Below, piece by piece: positions 38,434 through 46,928 of a DNA stretch of 64,000 bases. Both the position numbers and the translations under genes were made by a program. The notes beneath the pieces are model-generated. The model made no database searches. It was not told the origin of the DNA and saw only the letters and a program-made list of their open reading frames with translations. How positions within the stretch are numbered: position 1 is the stretch's first letter; every line of letters starts with the position of its first letter. This DNA is from GCA-2748575 sp965222725 (GTDB taxonomy: Bacteria; Pseudomonadota; Gammaproteobacteria; Pseudomonadales; Ketobacteraceae), in assembly GCA_965222725.1 (NCBI GenBank), contig OZ244969.1:868001-932000 (forward strand). Direction: 5' to 3'.

Positions 38434-39327
38434 TTATGATCTGGCGGGTTTGATTGCGCCCAGGGCGGTAATAACCAGGCCCCGGTCGTTGCCATGGGGC
38501 ACACTGCCGGCAGCCTGCACCCGGGCGTTCAGATGAAAAAACTGTTTCAGGCTTTGCTCGGTAATCACTGTCTCAGCAGAACCGTCAGCCTGCAATTGTT
38601 GCTCTGCCAGCAATAACAAACGGTCGCAGTAGCGCGATGCCATAGTCAGATCATGAATGGCCGCAATCACCAGATGCCCCTGCCGGGCCAGGGACTGCGA
38701 TAACTCAAGCACCTCCAGCTGATGACAGATATCCAGATTGGCAGTGGCCTCATCCAGTAAAATCACCGGTGTCTGCTGGGCAATGGCCCGGGCAATCAAT
38801 ACCCGCTGGCGTTCGCCGCCGGACAGTTCATTGATCCTCCGCCGCGCAAACCGGGTCGTATCGGTTTGCTCCATGGCCTGTACAATAATATCCATATCCA
38901 AAGCACCGGGAGGCTGAAATCGGCCCAGCCAGGGATTGCGCCCCATGGCAACAATCTCTTCCACGGTGAAGGCATAATTTACCTGAGCATCCTGAGGCAC
39001 CAGGGTAATCTGTCTGGCCAAAGCTCGACGCTTGATCGTACAAAGGTTTTGATTGTTTAACAGCAGCGTACCTTGAGTGGGTTTATTCAGCGCCATCATC
39101 AGGCGCAGCAGTGTCGATTTCCCGGCACCATTAGGGCCGATCAATCCCACCAGTTCACCGGGATACAATTGCAATTGAATATTCTTCAGTACCGGCGTGT
39201 CACCATAACCAAAACTGACCTGCTGTGCCTGAAGCAAGCTAGTATCCGTTTCCAGATTCCTGCCGGCATGGTCATACAAGGTACGGCGTTGACAGGCGTC
39301 TATTTGCGGGTTCGTATAGGTCGTCAT
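38434..39327 (-). CDS. btuD: ABC transporter ATP-binding protein, cobalamin type
   Basis: A 297-residue ATPase of the iron-siderophore/cobalamin importer class. Walker A is LIGPNGAGKST, the signature is LSGGERQRVLIARA, and Walker B is PVILLDEATANLD, with the H-loop in VIAAIHDL. It has an N-terminal extension of about 30 residues. It follows the permease gene by 3 bases and belongs to the riboswitch-controlled btuB operon, which supports vitamin B12 (or other corrinoid) over iron as the cargo. Confidence 0.92.
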   Translation of the reverse strand: MTTYTNPQIDACQRRTLYDHAGRNLETDTSLLQAQQVSFGYGDTPVLKNIQLQLYPGELVGLIGPNGAGKSTLLRLMMALNKPTQGTLLLNNQNLCTIKRRALARQITLVPQDAQVNYAFTVEEIVAMGRNPWLGRFQPPGALDMDIIVQAMEQTDTTRFARRRINELSGGERQRVLIARAIAQQTPVILLDEATANLDICHQLEVLELSQSLARQGHLVIAAIHDLTMASRYCDRLLLLAEQQLQADGSAETVITEQSLKQFFHLNARVQAAGSVPHGNDRGLVITALGAIKPARS

Positions 39328-39330
39328 GGG

Positions 39331-40377
39331 TTATACCTGCATCAGGTTGCGTTGCCTGAGCAACAGAAACAAAAAGAAAGGTGCGCCCATGGTGGCTGTG
39401 ACCACACCCAAGGGTATGGTGGTGTAGCTGGCATCGCCACGGATCAGCAAATCAGCCGACACCAGAATCAAGCCACCGAATAACGCGGATAACGGCAACA
39501 ATCGCTGGTGATGTGGGCCCACCATCAAGCGCACAATATGGGGTACAACCAGACCGATAAAACCGATACCTCCGGCCACCGACACAGCACAACCGGTCAG
39601 CAACGCGGTAACCAGCAACAGGTACAAACGCACCCTGGGCACATCAATACCCACCGCATTGGCGTGAATTTCACCCACCAGCATGATATCCAGGTCACGC
39701 TGACAACTGATTATCACCACCATGCTCAGTATAAAAACCGGTAACAATAAAAATACGTGATACCAGTTCCGCCCATCCAGACCACCCATGGTCCAGTACA
39801 CGATGGATTTGCCAACTTCCCAGTTCTGCAACGCCAGCGCCAGCACCAGAGAACTCATGGCAATATTGAAAGCACTCACCGCCACACCCGACAACAACAA
39901 GGTGCCCACCGGGGTATGACCTCGATAGGTGGCTATCTGATACACCATCAGCAGGGTGACGCCGGCGCCCACAAAAGCAAACAGGGGCAACGCCCAGACA
40001 GTACTGGCCGCAAGGCCAAAAAAGATAGCGATGACCGCCCCCAGAGAAGCACCGGATGAAACACCGAGAATAGAGGGCGATGCCAACGGATTGCGAAACA
40101 GCCCCTGCAGCACAGCACCACACACAGCCAGCGAAGCGCCAACCAATACAGCACAAATCACCCGCGGCAAACGCACCTGGTAAACGATGGTGTGCTGCCA
40201 GCCAGACACATCCATCCAACGGGTATCCAACAAATGGCCGCCAGTCAGATTAATCAATATCTGTAAGGTACGGGCAAGCCCGATATCCGAAGGGCCAATG
40301 GCAACGGCAGCGACCATCACCATCAAAAGTACGAGCCCGGTAAAAATTATCACTGGCCGATAAGGTAAATGGGTCAT
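39331..40377 (-). CDS. btuC: ABC transporter permease, cobalamin type (FecCD/BtuC family)
   Basis: A 348-residue inner membrane protein with about ten transmembrane helices. RLPRVICAVLVGASLAVCGA and the following ALQGLFRNPLASPSILGVSSG are the hallmark of FecCD-family permeases. GFIGLVVPHIVRLMVG near the C-terminus is also conserved. It overlaps the binding-protein gene by 4 bases (ATGA) and lies 3 bases before the ATPase gene. It would form the membrane channel of the importer for corrinoid delivered by BtuB. Confidence 0.93.
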   Translation of the reverse strand: MTHLPYRPVIIFTGLVLLMVMVAAVAIGPSDIGLARTLQILINLTGGHLLDTRWMDVSGWQHTIVYQVRLPRVICAVLVGASLAVCGAVLQGLFRNPLASPSILGVSSGASLGAVIAIFFGLAASTVWALPLFAFVGAGVTLLMVYQIATYRGHTPVGTLLLSGVAVSAFNIAMSSLVLALALQNWEVGKSIVYWTMGGLDGRNWYHVFLLLPVFILSMVVIISCQRDLDIMLVGEIHANAVGIDVPRVRLYLLLVTALLTGCAVSVAGGIGFIGLVVPHIVRLMVGPHHQRLLPLSALFGGLILVSADLLIRGDASYTTIPLGVVTATMGAPFFLFLLLRQRNLMQV

Positions 40378-41384
40378 GTGGCATTCTCATCTGGCTTTGC
40401 AAATTCGTCTGGGTGCAATAGCCGGGCAATTTCTTCCACCCCCCTGACACGAAAGGGTGAACCGGAGGTTAGCCAGGCTCCGCTCAAACTGTAAACCCGC
40501 TGGTTCCTTACCGCGGGCACATCTTGCCAGGCGGGATCACTGGTCAGAATATCCCTGGCTGTACGCCCGTCTTCCGTATCCCAGTCACTCAATAAAATAA
40601 CGTCCGGCAACAACGAGATAGCGATTTCCGGTGAGATGCGGGTGTAACCTTGCAATCCTGTTTCTGCCAACACATTACGCCCCCCGGCCAACCGGATAGT
40701 TTCATCCATCAAACTTCCGGGGCCGGAGGTTGAACCGCTCAGGCTGTAGTAGAGCACCCTGGGTTTCCGCAAGTCCCGGGTTTTATCACGCACCGCCTGG
40801 ATTCGCCCGTCCATTTCCGACAGCCACTGTTCCGCACGTGCTTCCTCTCCCAGGGCCTTAGCCAGCGTCCTCAGGTTATTGCGAATATCCGCATAGGTAT
40901 GGAAGTTGGCAAAGCGAATAACCGGAATTCCCGTGCCCAGCAACATCTGCACACTGGTCGCGTTACTGTAGGCCGCCACAATCACCAGATCCGGTTCAGC
41001 AGCAATAAACTCTTCGATGGTGCCATGATTACGGGATATTGAATGACCGAAGACACCGCCGACATTACTGATGCCGGGATCATCGGCCAGATAGGTTACG
41101 CTCTGAATGCGTTCCTGTGTGGTCAGACGTGACAGCATCTCATCCCCCGTGAGAATTCCGGACATGATGCGTTGTGGCGGCTGTGCCAGTTCAATCTCCC
41201 GCGCCACCGGATCCACAATGGTACGGGGAAACTGCTGTACCCCATGGCTATACAGCACCTTGCTGTTGCCAAGTTCTGCGCCAGGTAGCAGTGCAACATG
41301 CGGCGCAAGCCGGATTAACACTACCGAAAGCACCATAACCAGAAGTACGCCGCCAATAACAATGATCTGTGATTTGCTCAACAT
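40374..41384 (-). CDS. btuF: Periplasmic binding protein of the cobalamin ABC importer, N-terminally anchored
   Basis: A 336-residue protein. The frame is open further upstream into btuB, but the ATG at 41384 has an AGGG site and lies 13 bases after the btuB stop. A long hydrophobic segment (about residues 6-25) may be an uncleaved anchor rather than a signal peptide. The rest is a class III periplasmic binding protein (PQRIMSGILTGDEMLSRL, EEFIAAEPDLVIVAAY, ISPEIAISLLPDVILLSDW), as used for corrinoids and siderophores. The operon context points to corrinoid. Confidence 0.88.
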   Translation of the reverse strand: MLSKSQIIVIGGVLLVMVLSVVLIRLAPHVALLPGAELGNSKVLYSHGVQQFPRTIVDPVAREIELAQPPQRIMSGILTGDEMLSRLTTQERIQSVTYLADDPGISNVGGVFGHSISRNHGTIEEFIAAEPDLVIVAAYSNATSVQMLLGTGIPVIRFANFHTYADIRNNLRTLAKALGEEARAEQWLSEMDGRIQAVRDKTRDLRKPRVLYYSLSGSTSGPGSLMDETIRLAGGRNVLAETGLQGYTRISPEIAISLLPDVILLSDWDTEDGRTARDILTSDPAWQDVPAVRNQRVYSLSGAWLTSGSPFRVRGVEEIARLLHPDEFAKPDENAT

Positions 41385-41397
41385 CCAGAACGCCCTG

Positions 41398-43404
41398 TCA
41401 GAAGCTGTAATCCACTCCGGCAATACCGTAAACACCGGGTTGTTCGTAACCCAGACCTTCTTCAATATCCTCATCAAAGATATTCTCGATACGGGTGTAA
41501 AAGCTCAGTGCGTCGGTAACGGCATAACGGGCTGCAACATCCACGCGGACATAGGATTCCATTTCCACATCTGCAGCCCAGCGTAAACGAGGGTCGCTAT
41601 AGTAGGCATTGGCGCTCAGATTAAGCCGGTTCCAGAAATAATCGAGTCCAATATTGGCTTTATGGCGGGCGATCTGAACCGTGCGCTGCCAACCGCCATT
41701 TATTTTTTTGGTTTTGGAGTCGGTATAGGTGTAGTTTGCGTTGAGTGTCAGCGTTTCGGTCAGATCAGCTCTGGCGGTTAACTCCACACCTTGTGTGCGT
41801 TGCTGATCACCATTGTTGTAGGCACCAAAAAATCCGGGATCGTTGGGTCGCTCCAGCGTGCCATCGTAAAGAATCACATCTTCAAGCTTGGTATGCCACC
41901 AGGTGATGTCCCAGTTCAGGCTGAGTATTTTTTGCCGAAAGCCGATTTCCAGAGTCCGCCCTTCTTCTGGAGTAATCTGTGCATTGCCGTACGTGGGGTT
42001 ATACAGCTGACTCAGGGTTGGGGCCTTGAAGCTGGTGGCAACATTGTAAAATAGCGATTGCTCGCCAAACTGGAAACTGGTGCCAAAGCTGCCCGTGGTC
42101 TGCGATCCCCAGTCCTCATGGTTATCGATACGCAAACCAGCGGAAACCACAACCGTCACCTTGTCGGTATCTGCAACCGTCAGCTCCCCGTTACTGTAAA
42201 AAGAATGATGACTGGCATCACCTGACAATTCACCATAACTGCCGAACTGGCGGGCCGACGCGTCAAAGTGTTCAACCCCCAGCAAGACTTGCAGTGATGA
42301 ACGGGAATAGATCAGATCATAGTTAACCTGATCACTTTCATCTTCATAGGTAGAGTCGACAGCTGTGTCTCTGTCATTTATCGGTATGACATCGCCGGCA
42401 TTGTAAATCGTTCCATTCCAGACCGGTTGCACACCATCTACCGGTGCAATCACATTTCCCAGAAACCCGTTGGCAGGATCCATTGTGCGATAGCGATTAT
42501 CTGTAGCAGAGACTCTTAGTGTCTGTTTCCAGTTTGCCGTTATACGATGATTAACATTGGCTGAAACCACCTCAACCTCAGTTGCCGATGCCTGGTCAGG
42601 GTCAGGAACCTGAAACGCCCAGTGTTCTTCCCGGGAACCGAGTCCACCACTTGCTTCAAGCAACTCCGCATAGCCAAATTCATTATCGGCCTTGAAATAG
42701 TTCAGCCCCACATCAACAGAATCGGTTATATAGTTCAGTTTTGCCTGAGCTGTCTGATCTTCATAATATTCATATTTGTGAACGCCATCGCTGTCAGTCC
42801 GGGACAGATTAACGGCATAGCGCAAGGTGCCCGCACCCAACGGTGCACTGTCGTTGATACTGGTTTTTACCTTTTTCCAGCCGAGCGAGCCCGCCTCTGC
42901 CCCCACTGAAATATCCCGGTATTCGCCGTTTTTAGTGGTAATGGCAATCACACCCGCTGTGCTGTTGGAGCCATACAGGGCCGCCTGTGGTCCGCGCAGC
43001 ACTTCTACCTTTTCAATAGTATTTGGATCAAGCTGGCCAATTAAGTGCCTTACATCACCGGTGCTACCCTGATTGAGCACAGTGCCATCCAGCACAAACA
43101 GAATGTTCCCTGAACTGAAACCCCGCATTTTGATGTAATTAAACTGCCCCGGGCCACCTGCCTGCTTGAACTCAACACCCGGTACGCTACGCAGCACTTC
43201 CGTAAAGTCCGTAAAGCCTTTTGTCTCTATCTCATCCGCAGTAATAACCGTCACCGATTGCGTCAGGTGCGACATCTGCTTTTCCAGCTTGGTGCTGCTT
43301 ACCACCATCTGCCGCATTTGCTCCGGCTGCTCAGTTAAAGCCTGGCTGTTTGCGGCCAGGAACAAAGGTAGTAGTGAATAACCGATACTCGTTAAGCGTG
43401 ACAT
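41398..43404 (-). CDS. btuB: TonB-dependent outer membrane cobalamin receptor
   Basis: A 668-residue receptor that imports vitamin B12 across the outer membrane with energy from TonB. The frame is open to 43563, but the ATG at 43404 has a GGGAGAGAG site and a proper signal peptide (ending NSQALTEQ). A TonB-box-like MVVSSTK lies near the mature N-terminus. The plug domain shows VTVITADEIETKGFTDF and VEVLRGPQAALYGSNSTAGVI, and the barrel ends GIAGVDYSF with a terminal Phe. A cobalamin riboswitch lies in its 5' leader, giving strong support for the substrate. Confidence 0.94.
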   Translation of the reverse strand: MSRLTSIGYSLLPLFLAANSQALTEQPEQMRQMVVSSTKLEKQMSHLTQSVTVITADEIETKGFTDFTEVLRSVPGVEFKQAGGPGQFNYIKMRGFSSGNILFVLDGTVLNQGSTGDVRHLIGQLDPNTIEKVEVLRGPQAALYGSNSTAGVIAITTKNGEYRDISVGAEAGSLGWKKVKTSINDSAPLGAGTLRYAVNLSRTDSDGVHKYEYYEDQTAQAKLNYITDSVDVGLNYFKADNEFGYAELLEASGGLGSREEHWAFQVPDPDQASATEVEVVSANVNHRITANWKQTLRVSATDNRYRTMDPANGFLGNVIAPVDGVQPVWNGTIYNAGDVIPINDRDTAVDSTYEDESDQVNYDLIYSRSSLQVLLGVEHFDASARQFGSYGELSGDASHHSFYSNGELTVADTDKVTVVVSAGLRIDNHEDWGSQTTGSFGTSFQFGEQSLFYNVATSFKAPTLSQLYNPTYGNAQITPEEGRTLEIGFRQKILSLNWDITWWHTKLEDVILYDGTLERPNDPGFFGAYNNGDQQRTQGVELTARADLTETLTLNANYTYTDSKTKKINGGWQRTVQIARHKANIGLDYFWNRLNLSANAYYSDPRLRWAADVEMESYVRVDVAARYAVTDALSFYTRIENIFDEDIEEGLGYEQPGVYGIAGVDYSF

Positions 43405-43565
43405 AACGCGCTCTCTCCCAAATTTACAACATGAAAGAAGAAAGCTGCCGGATACGAATCTGGAACAGAAGAAAACACCGTTCAGCGCGAAACCCGCAGA
43501 CGGTTCTTGATCCTGGATGTATAAACAAACGAAGGTTGAAAATACCAGGCGCAGAAGAGACACGT

Positions 43566-43599
43566 CCGTTGCAGCTTGTTAATTACGCCACTGCAACGG
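43566..43599 (-). other. Leader hairpin between riboswitch and btuB
   Basis: CCGTTGCAG (43566-43574) pairs perfectly with CTGCAACGG (43591-43599) across a 16-base loop. It lies about 50 bases downstream of the riboswitch core on the btuB transcript. No T-run follows, so it may be part of the expression platform or an RNA-stability element. Confidence 0.5.
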
Positions 43600-43647
43600 T
43601 GATCCGCCCACAAAGAAACCTCGCTCTATGGCACAGTAACGATTAAC

Positions 43648-43848
43648 AACAGCAGGTCTCCTGACTTGCACCTCACGGCTTGTTTCCGCCTTCCCGTGGA
43701 TTAAAAAACACAGTGGCTGTGTGGAAACTCGCTAAGTGCTTACAGTTGCGAGGACAGTTACGGATTTGCACCGTATTCCCTTGTTTCATCCCGGGATTTT
43801 TTGCGTGAATATTTGAATTCAGCGCCCCGGGAGCTTGTTGCTTGGCGA
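43648..43848 (-). ncRNA. Cobalamin riboswitch (btuB operon)
   Basis: Read on the minus strand, the conserved core is GGGAATACGGTGCAAATCCG, then CTGTCCTCGCAACTGT, and the B12 box AGTCAGGAGACCTGC (reverse complement at 43652-43666). These are the diagnostic parts of the cobalamin riboswitch that lowers expression when adenosyl- or methylcobalamin is bound. It precedes btuB and its transport operon. Confidence 0.95.
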
Positions 43849-43925
43849 GACATCATAGTGATCCCCAAATCAAAGTCAACAACAACAGACGATTGACAGA
43901 TGCCATTGCCTGATTTAATTTGGGC

Positions 43926-44178
43926 GCACTTGTATCAGGTGCACGCTCTGAATCAGGGAATAATTATGACAGTTTTCAACAAACTGTTTTTTCTGATTCA
44001 ACGTGTTAAACGGGAAACCGGTGCGCAATAAATACTTGATTGCAAAGCCGATACTGCCCCCGCAACAGTAGGTGAGAAACCGCTGCTACAGGCCACTGTT
44101 CCGTTCGTTGCAATAACGAACAGGGAATGGGAAGGCGCAGCAGGATATTGCTCACGAGTCTGGATACCGGCCTGAACA
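43926..44178 (+). ncRNA. Cobalamin riboswitch (cobO-cobN operon)
   Basis: The plus strand carries a GGTGCAC start of the P2 arm, the core GGGAAACCGGTGCG, then CTGCCCCCGCAACAGTAGG and a B12 box AGTCTGGATACCGGCCTG near 44158-44175. This is a second cobalamin riboswitch facing away from the first. It would control cobO, the second importer, cobW, cobN and the chelatase ATPase. Confidence 0.93.
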
Positions 44179-44229
44179 AACGATGGTTATTCCTTTCGCG
44201 GTGGGCGAAACAGACCAGACAATCGTAAA

Positions 44230-44265
44230 GTTTGAGTTTGAGCTTGATTTTAAGCTTGAGTTTGC
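44230..44265 (+). repeat. Six degenerate hexamer repeats in the cobO leader
   Basis: Six tandem 6-base units run GTTTGA, GTTTGA, GCTTGA, TTTTAA, GCTTGA, GTTTGC. They lie between the riboswitch and cobO and may be part of the expression platform or a slippage-prone spacer. Confidence 0.7.
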
Positions 44266-44267
44266 CT

Positions 44268-44284
44268 CACAAGACTGACTTGTG
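44268..44284 (+). other. Perfect 6-5-6 hairpin in the cobO leader
   Basis: CACAAG and CTTGTG flank ACTGA. It follows the hexamer repeats, about 135 bases before cobO. No T-run follows; it is a possible regulatory stem of the riboswitch leader. Confidence 0.45.
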
Positions 44285-44419
44285 CTGAACAGTTCTTAAG
44301 AGTTCTGAATCTTAACAACCAGCATGGCTCAACACCTCTGCCCGGCAACGGCTTCGATTTTCTGATTCTGCATTCACTCCATTGCGATTTATTGCAATCA
44401 AATTACTCCGGAGTGATTC

Positions 44420-45034
44420 ATGGCCCAGATAGACGACAACCGAAAGCAACGTCACAACACCACCATGCAACGCAAGAAAGCCGTGATCGACGAGCAGATT
44501 GCCAACGCACAGGAAGAGCGCGGACTGGTGATTTTTATTACCGGTAACGGCAAAGGTAAAAGCACCTCGGCATTCGGCACCGGCTTTCGTGCACTGGGTC
44601 ACGGGCACCGAATTGGCGTGGTGCAGTTTATCAAGGGCACTCAATCCACCGGCGAAGTGATCTTTCTGCAGCAGCACAATCCCAATCTGGATTACTTTGC
44701 CATGGCCACCGGTTTTACCTGGGATACCCAGGACTGGGACAAGGACAAGGCCGCAGCGGACGAATCCTGGGGCCACGCCAGACAGATGCTGCAGAACGAC
44801 AGCATCCAGCTGGTGATACTGGATGAACTTACTTACATGCTGAAGTTCGGCTATCTGGATATGGATGAAGTGATTAATACCATACAGAACCGGCCAACGA
44901 TGCAGACCGTGATTATTACCGGCCGCGGTGCCAAACCGGAACTGGTTGAAATCGCCGATACCGTCAGTGAAATCCGCGATGTGAAGCATGCCTTCAGAGC
45001 CGGCGTTAAAGCCCAGGCGGGAATCGATTTTTGA
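44420..45034 (+). CDS. cobO: Cob(I)yrinic acid a,c-diamide adenosyltransferase
   Basis: A 204-residue cytosolic enzyme of the CobA/BtuR/CobO family. It transfers the adenosyl group of ATP to the cobalt of reduced corrinoids, giving adenosylcobalamin or its precursors. The P-loop-like GNGKGKST is at residues 42-49, after the family's HNTTMQRKK lead, and RGLVIFIT, VVQFIKG and LDELTYML are conserved. It is the first gene behind the rightward riboswitch, and its TGA overlaps the ATG of the next gene. It serves both salvage and de novo routes. Confidence 0.96.
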   Translation: MAQIDDNRKQRHNTTMQRKKAVIDEQIANAQEERGLVIFITGNGKGKSTSAFGTGFRALGHGHRIGVVQFIKGTQSTGEVIFLQQHNPNLDYFAMATGFTWDTQDWDKDKAAADESWGHARQMLQNDSIQLVILDELTYMLKFGYLDMDEVINTIQNRPTMQTVIITGRGAKPELVEIADTVSEIRDVKHAFRAGVKAQAGIDF

Positions 45035-45912
45035 TGATACCTCCATCTGTGCTGTCCGTTTCAGGTTATCAGGCAGGGGAACTGGTTTTGATTCTGATAC
45101 TGTTGGCCACTCTGGCCCGAACAGCCATTGCAGAGGACCAGTTGCCCACCCTGGTAAGCACCAACCTGTGTGCTGATCTTGTGGCACTGAGCCTGGCACA
45201 CCCCCGCCAGATTCTGTCGGTATCGCAAAAAAGTCAGGACCCGGCGCGCTCCCCCTATGTGGCACAAGCGCAACAATACCTGGCCAATACCGGCGGCGCC
45301 GAGGAAATCATTCACCTGCAGCCGGATATTGTACTGGCGTCGCGCCGCTGGAAAAGCCATCCGCAAGGCAAAGAGTTCCTGCGTCTGGGCATTGACGTTA
45401 TCGTACTGCCGCCGGCAGCCAGCTGGCCGGAGATTATTGATACAACCCAGTGGCTGGCAGACCGTATCGGCCGAACGGCCCGCGGCGAACAGGTCGTTCA
45501 TCAGCTGGCGCAGCGACTGGCAGCTCTGAAACGATCCGCGCGTCCCCTCAGTGTGCTGTATCTGCGCCCCACCGGCGGCAGTGCCGGCAGCGCGACCTTC
45601 GTAAACACCGTGATGAAGGCAGCGGGTATTCAAAATCATGCCGGCAAGCTGGGGCTGAAAGGCTGGGGCAATGTGCCGCTGGAACGCATTCTCATGGAAC
45701 CGCCGGATGCTTTTCTTATCAGCAACTTTGTGCGCGACAACGGCCATGAAGAAACCCGTATTTCACGCCACCCCGTTCTGACCGGGTTACTGGCCGACAA
45801 GCCCCGCTACACCATGAACAACGGGTACTGGAGCTGCGACACCTGGCACCTGATTCATGCCGCCGAGCATTTGAGAAAGCAGATCACAACGTCCGCCGGG
45901 AAGCCTTCATGA
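45034..45912 (+). CDS. Periplasmic binding protein of second corrinoid/cobalt-type ABC importer
   Basis: A 292-residue secreted class III binding protein. The ATG at 45034 overlaps the cobO stop (TGATG). The signal peptide ends ARTAIAED. STNLCADLVALSLAHPRQI and IHLQPDIVLASRR are typical of the BtuF-like group. It forms an importer with the next two genes, distinct from the btuB-linked set. A corrinoid is most likely from its riboswitch, though a metal chelate cannot be excluded. Confidence 0.87.
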   Translation: MIPPSVLSVSGYQAGELVLILILLATLARTAIAEDQLPTLVSTNLCADLVALSLAHPRQILSVSQKSQDPARSPYVAQAQQYLANTGGAEEIIHLQPDIVLASRRWKSHPQGKEFLRLGIDVIVLPPAASWPEIIDTTQWLADRIGRTARGEQVVHQLAQRLAALKRSARPLSVLYLRPTGGSAGSATFVNTVMKAAGIQNHAGKLGLKGWGNVPLERILMEPPDAFLISNFVRDNGHEETRISRHPVLTGLLADKPRYTMNNGYWSCDTWHLIHAAEHLRKQITTSAGKPS

Positions 45913-46928
45913 ACCGGCTGCATCAGGCACAAAACCCCTGGCTACTCAATTGCGGACTGCTGATCACCTTACTGGTACTGGCGCTGGCGTCACTGGGTAT
46001 CGGTCCCGTCGGGCTGAGCAGTATCGAGATCGTATCGGCACTGTTCAGCAGTGATACGGCCGCTGATCCGCGCCAGCACATCATTGTGGTGAACATTCGC
46101 CTGCCCCGGATTATTCTGGCGGTTCTGGTGGGCGGCTCGCTCGGCATGGCCGGTGCTGCATTGCAGGGGCTGCTGCGCAACCCGCTGGCTGAACCCGGCT
46201 TGCTGGGCATTACCTCCAGCGCCAGTTTTGGTGCGGTGGTGTGTCTGTATTTCGGGCTGGCCGGCAGCAGTGCCTGGTTGCTGCCGGTATCCGCCATGAG
46301 CTGCGCCGCGCTGGCAACACTGGTACTTTACGGGATTGCTCACCGTAGCAGCAGCACCCTGACCCTGATTCTTGCCGGCGTGGCACTGTCCTCACTGGCG
46401 GCAGCCCTGACATCACTGACCCTGAACATTGCGCCGGAACCTGCCGATGTACAGGATATGGTTCACTGGCTGCTGGGTTCACTGCGGGATCGCAGCTATA
46501 ACGATATTCAGCTGTGCCTGCCCTTTGTGCTGGCCGGTACCGGACTCCTGCTGGCCAGTGGCAACAAACTGAACTCCCTCACCCTGGGGGAAGACGAAGC
46601 CCGCAGCCTTGGCATAAACCTGAATCGACTGCGCCAACAAGTGATTGTGGGTACTGCCCTCTGTGTCGGAGCCAGTGTGGCCATCAGTGGTGCCATCGGT
46701 TTTGTGGGCCTGGTGGTACCTCATGTGCTGCGCCGCTTTGTGCAGTATCACCCGTCACGCCTGTTACTGAGCAGCGCCCTGGGGGGCGCCATCCTGTTGC
46801 TGGCGGCCGATACCCTGTTACGCCTGTTCAGCGATACCCGCGAACTCATGCTGGGCGTGGTTACGGCGCTGATTGGCGCACCCTTCTTTTTTGCTCTGGT
46901 GCTGAAAAACCGCGAGGTTGCAGGATGA
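45909..46928 (+). CDS. ABC transporter permease (FecCD/BtuC family), second importer
   Basis: A 339-residue inner membrane protein with about ten helices. RLPRIILAVLVGGSLGMAGA, ALQGLLRNPLAEPGLLGI and GFVGLVVPHVLRRFV are the FecCD signatures. It overlaps the binding-protein gene by 4 bases and the ATPase gene by 4 bases, so all three are translated together. Confidence 0.93.
   Translation: MNRLHQAQNPWLLNCGLLITLLVLALASLGIGPVGLSSIEIVSALFSSDTAADPRQHIIVVNIRLPRIILAVLVGGSLGMAGAALQGLLRNPLAEPGLLGITSSASFGAVVCLYFGLAGSSAWLLPVSAMSCAALATLVLYGIAHRSSSTLTLILAGVALSSLAAALTSLTLNIAPEPADVQDMVHWLLGSLRDRSYNDIQLCLPFVLAGTGLLLASGNKLNSLTLGEDEARSLGINLNRLRQQVIVGTALCVGASVAISGAIGFVGLVVPHVLRRFVQYHPSRLLLSSALGGAILLLAADTLLRLFSDTRELMLGVVTALIGAPFFFALVLKNREVAG

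Noticed and set aside
44312..45265. 317-residue minus-strand frame across cobO
   Set aside because: Antisense to cobO and the riboswitch leader; composition is not protein-like.
46514..46924. N-terminal extension of the second importer ATPase
   Set aside because: It overlaps the permease gene fully in another frame and has no ABC features; the ATG at 46925 gives a normal ATPase.
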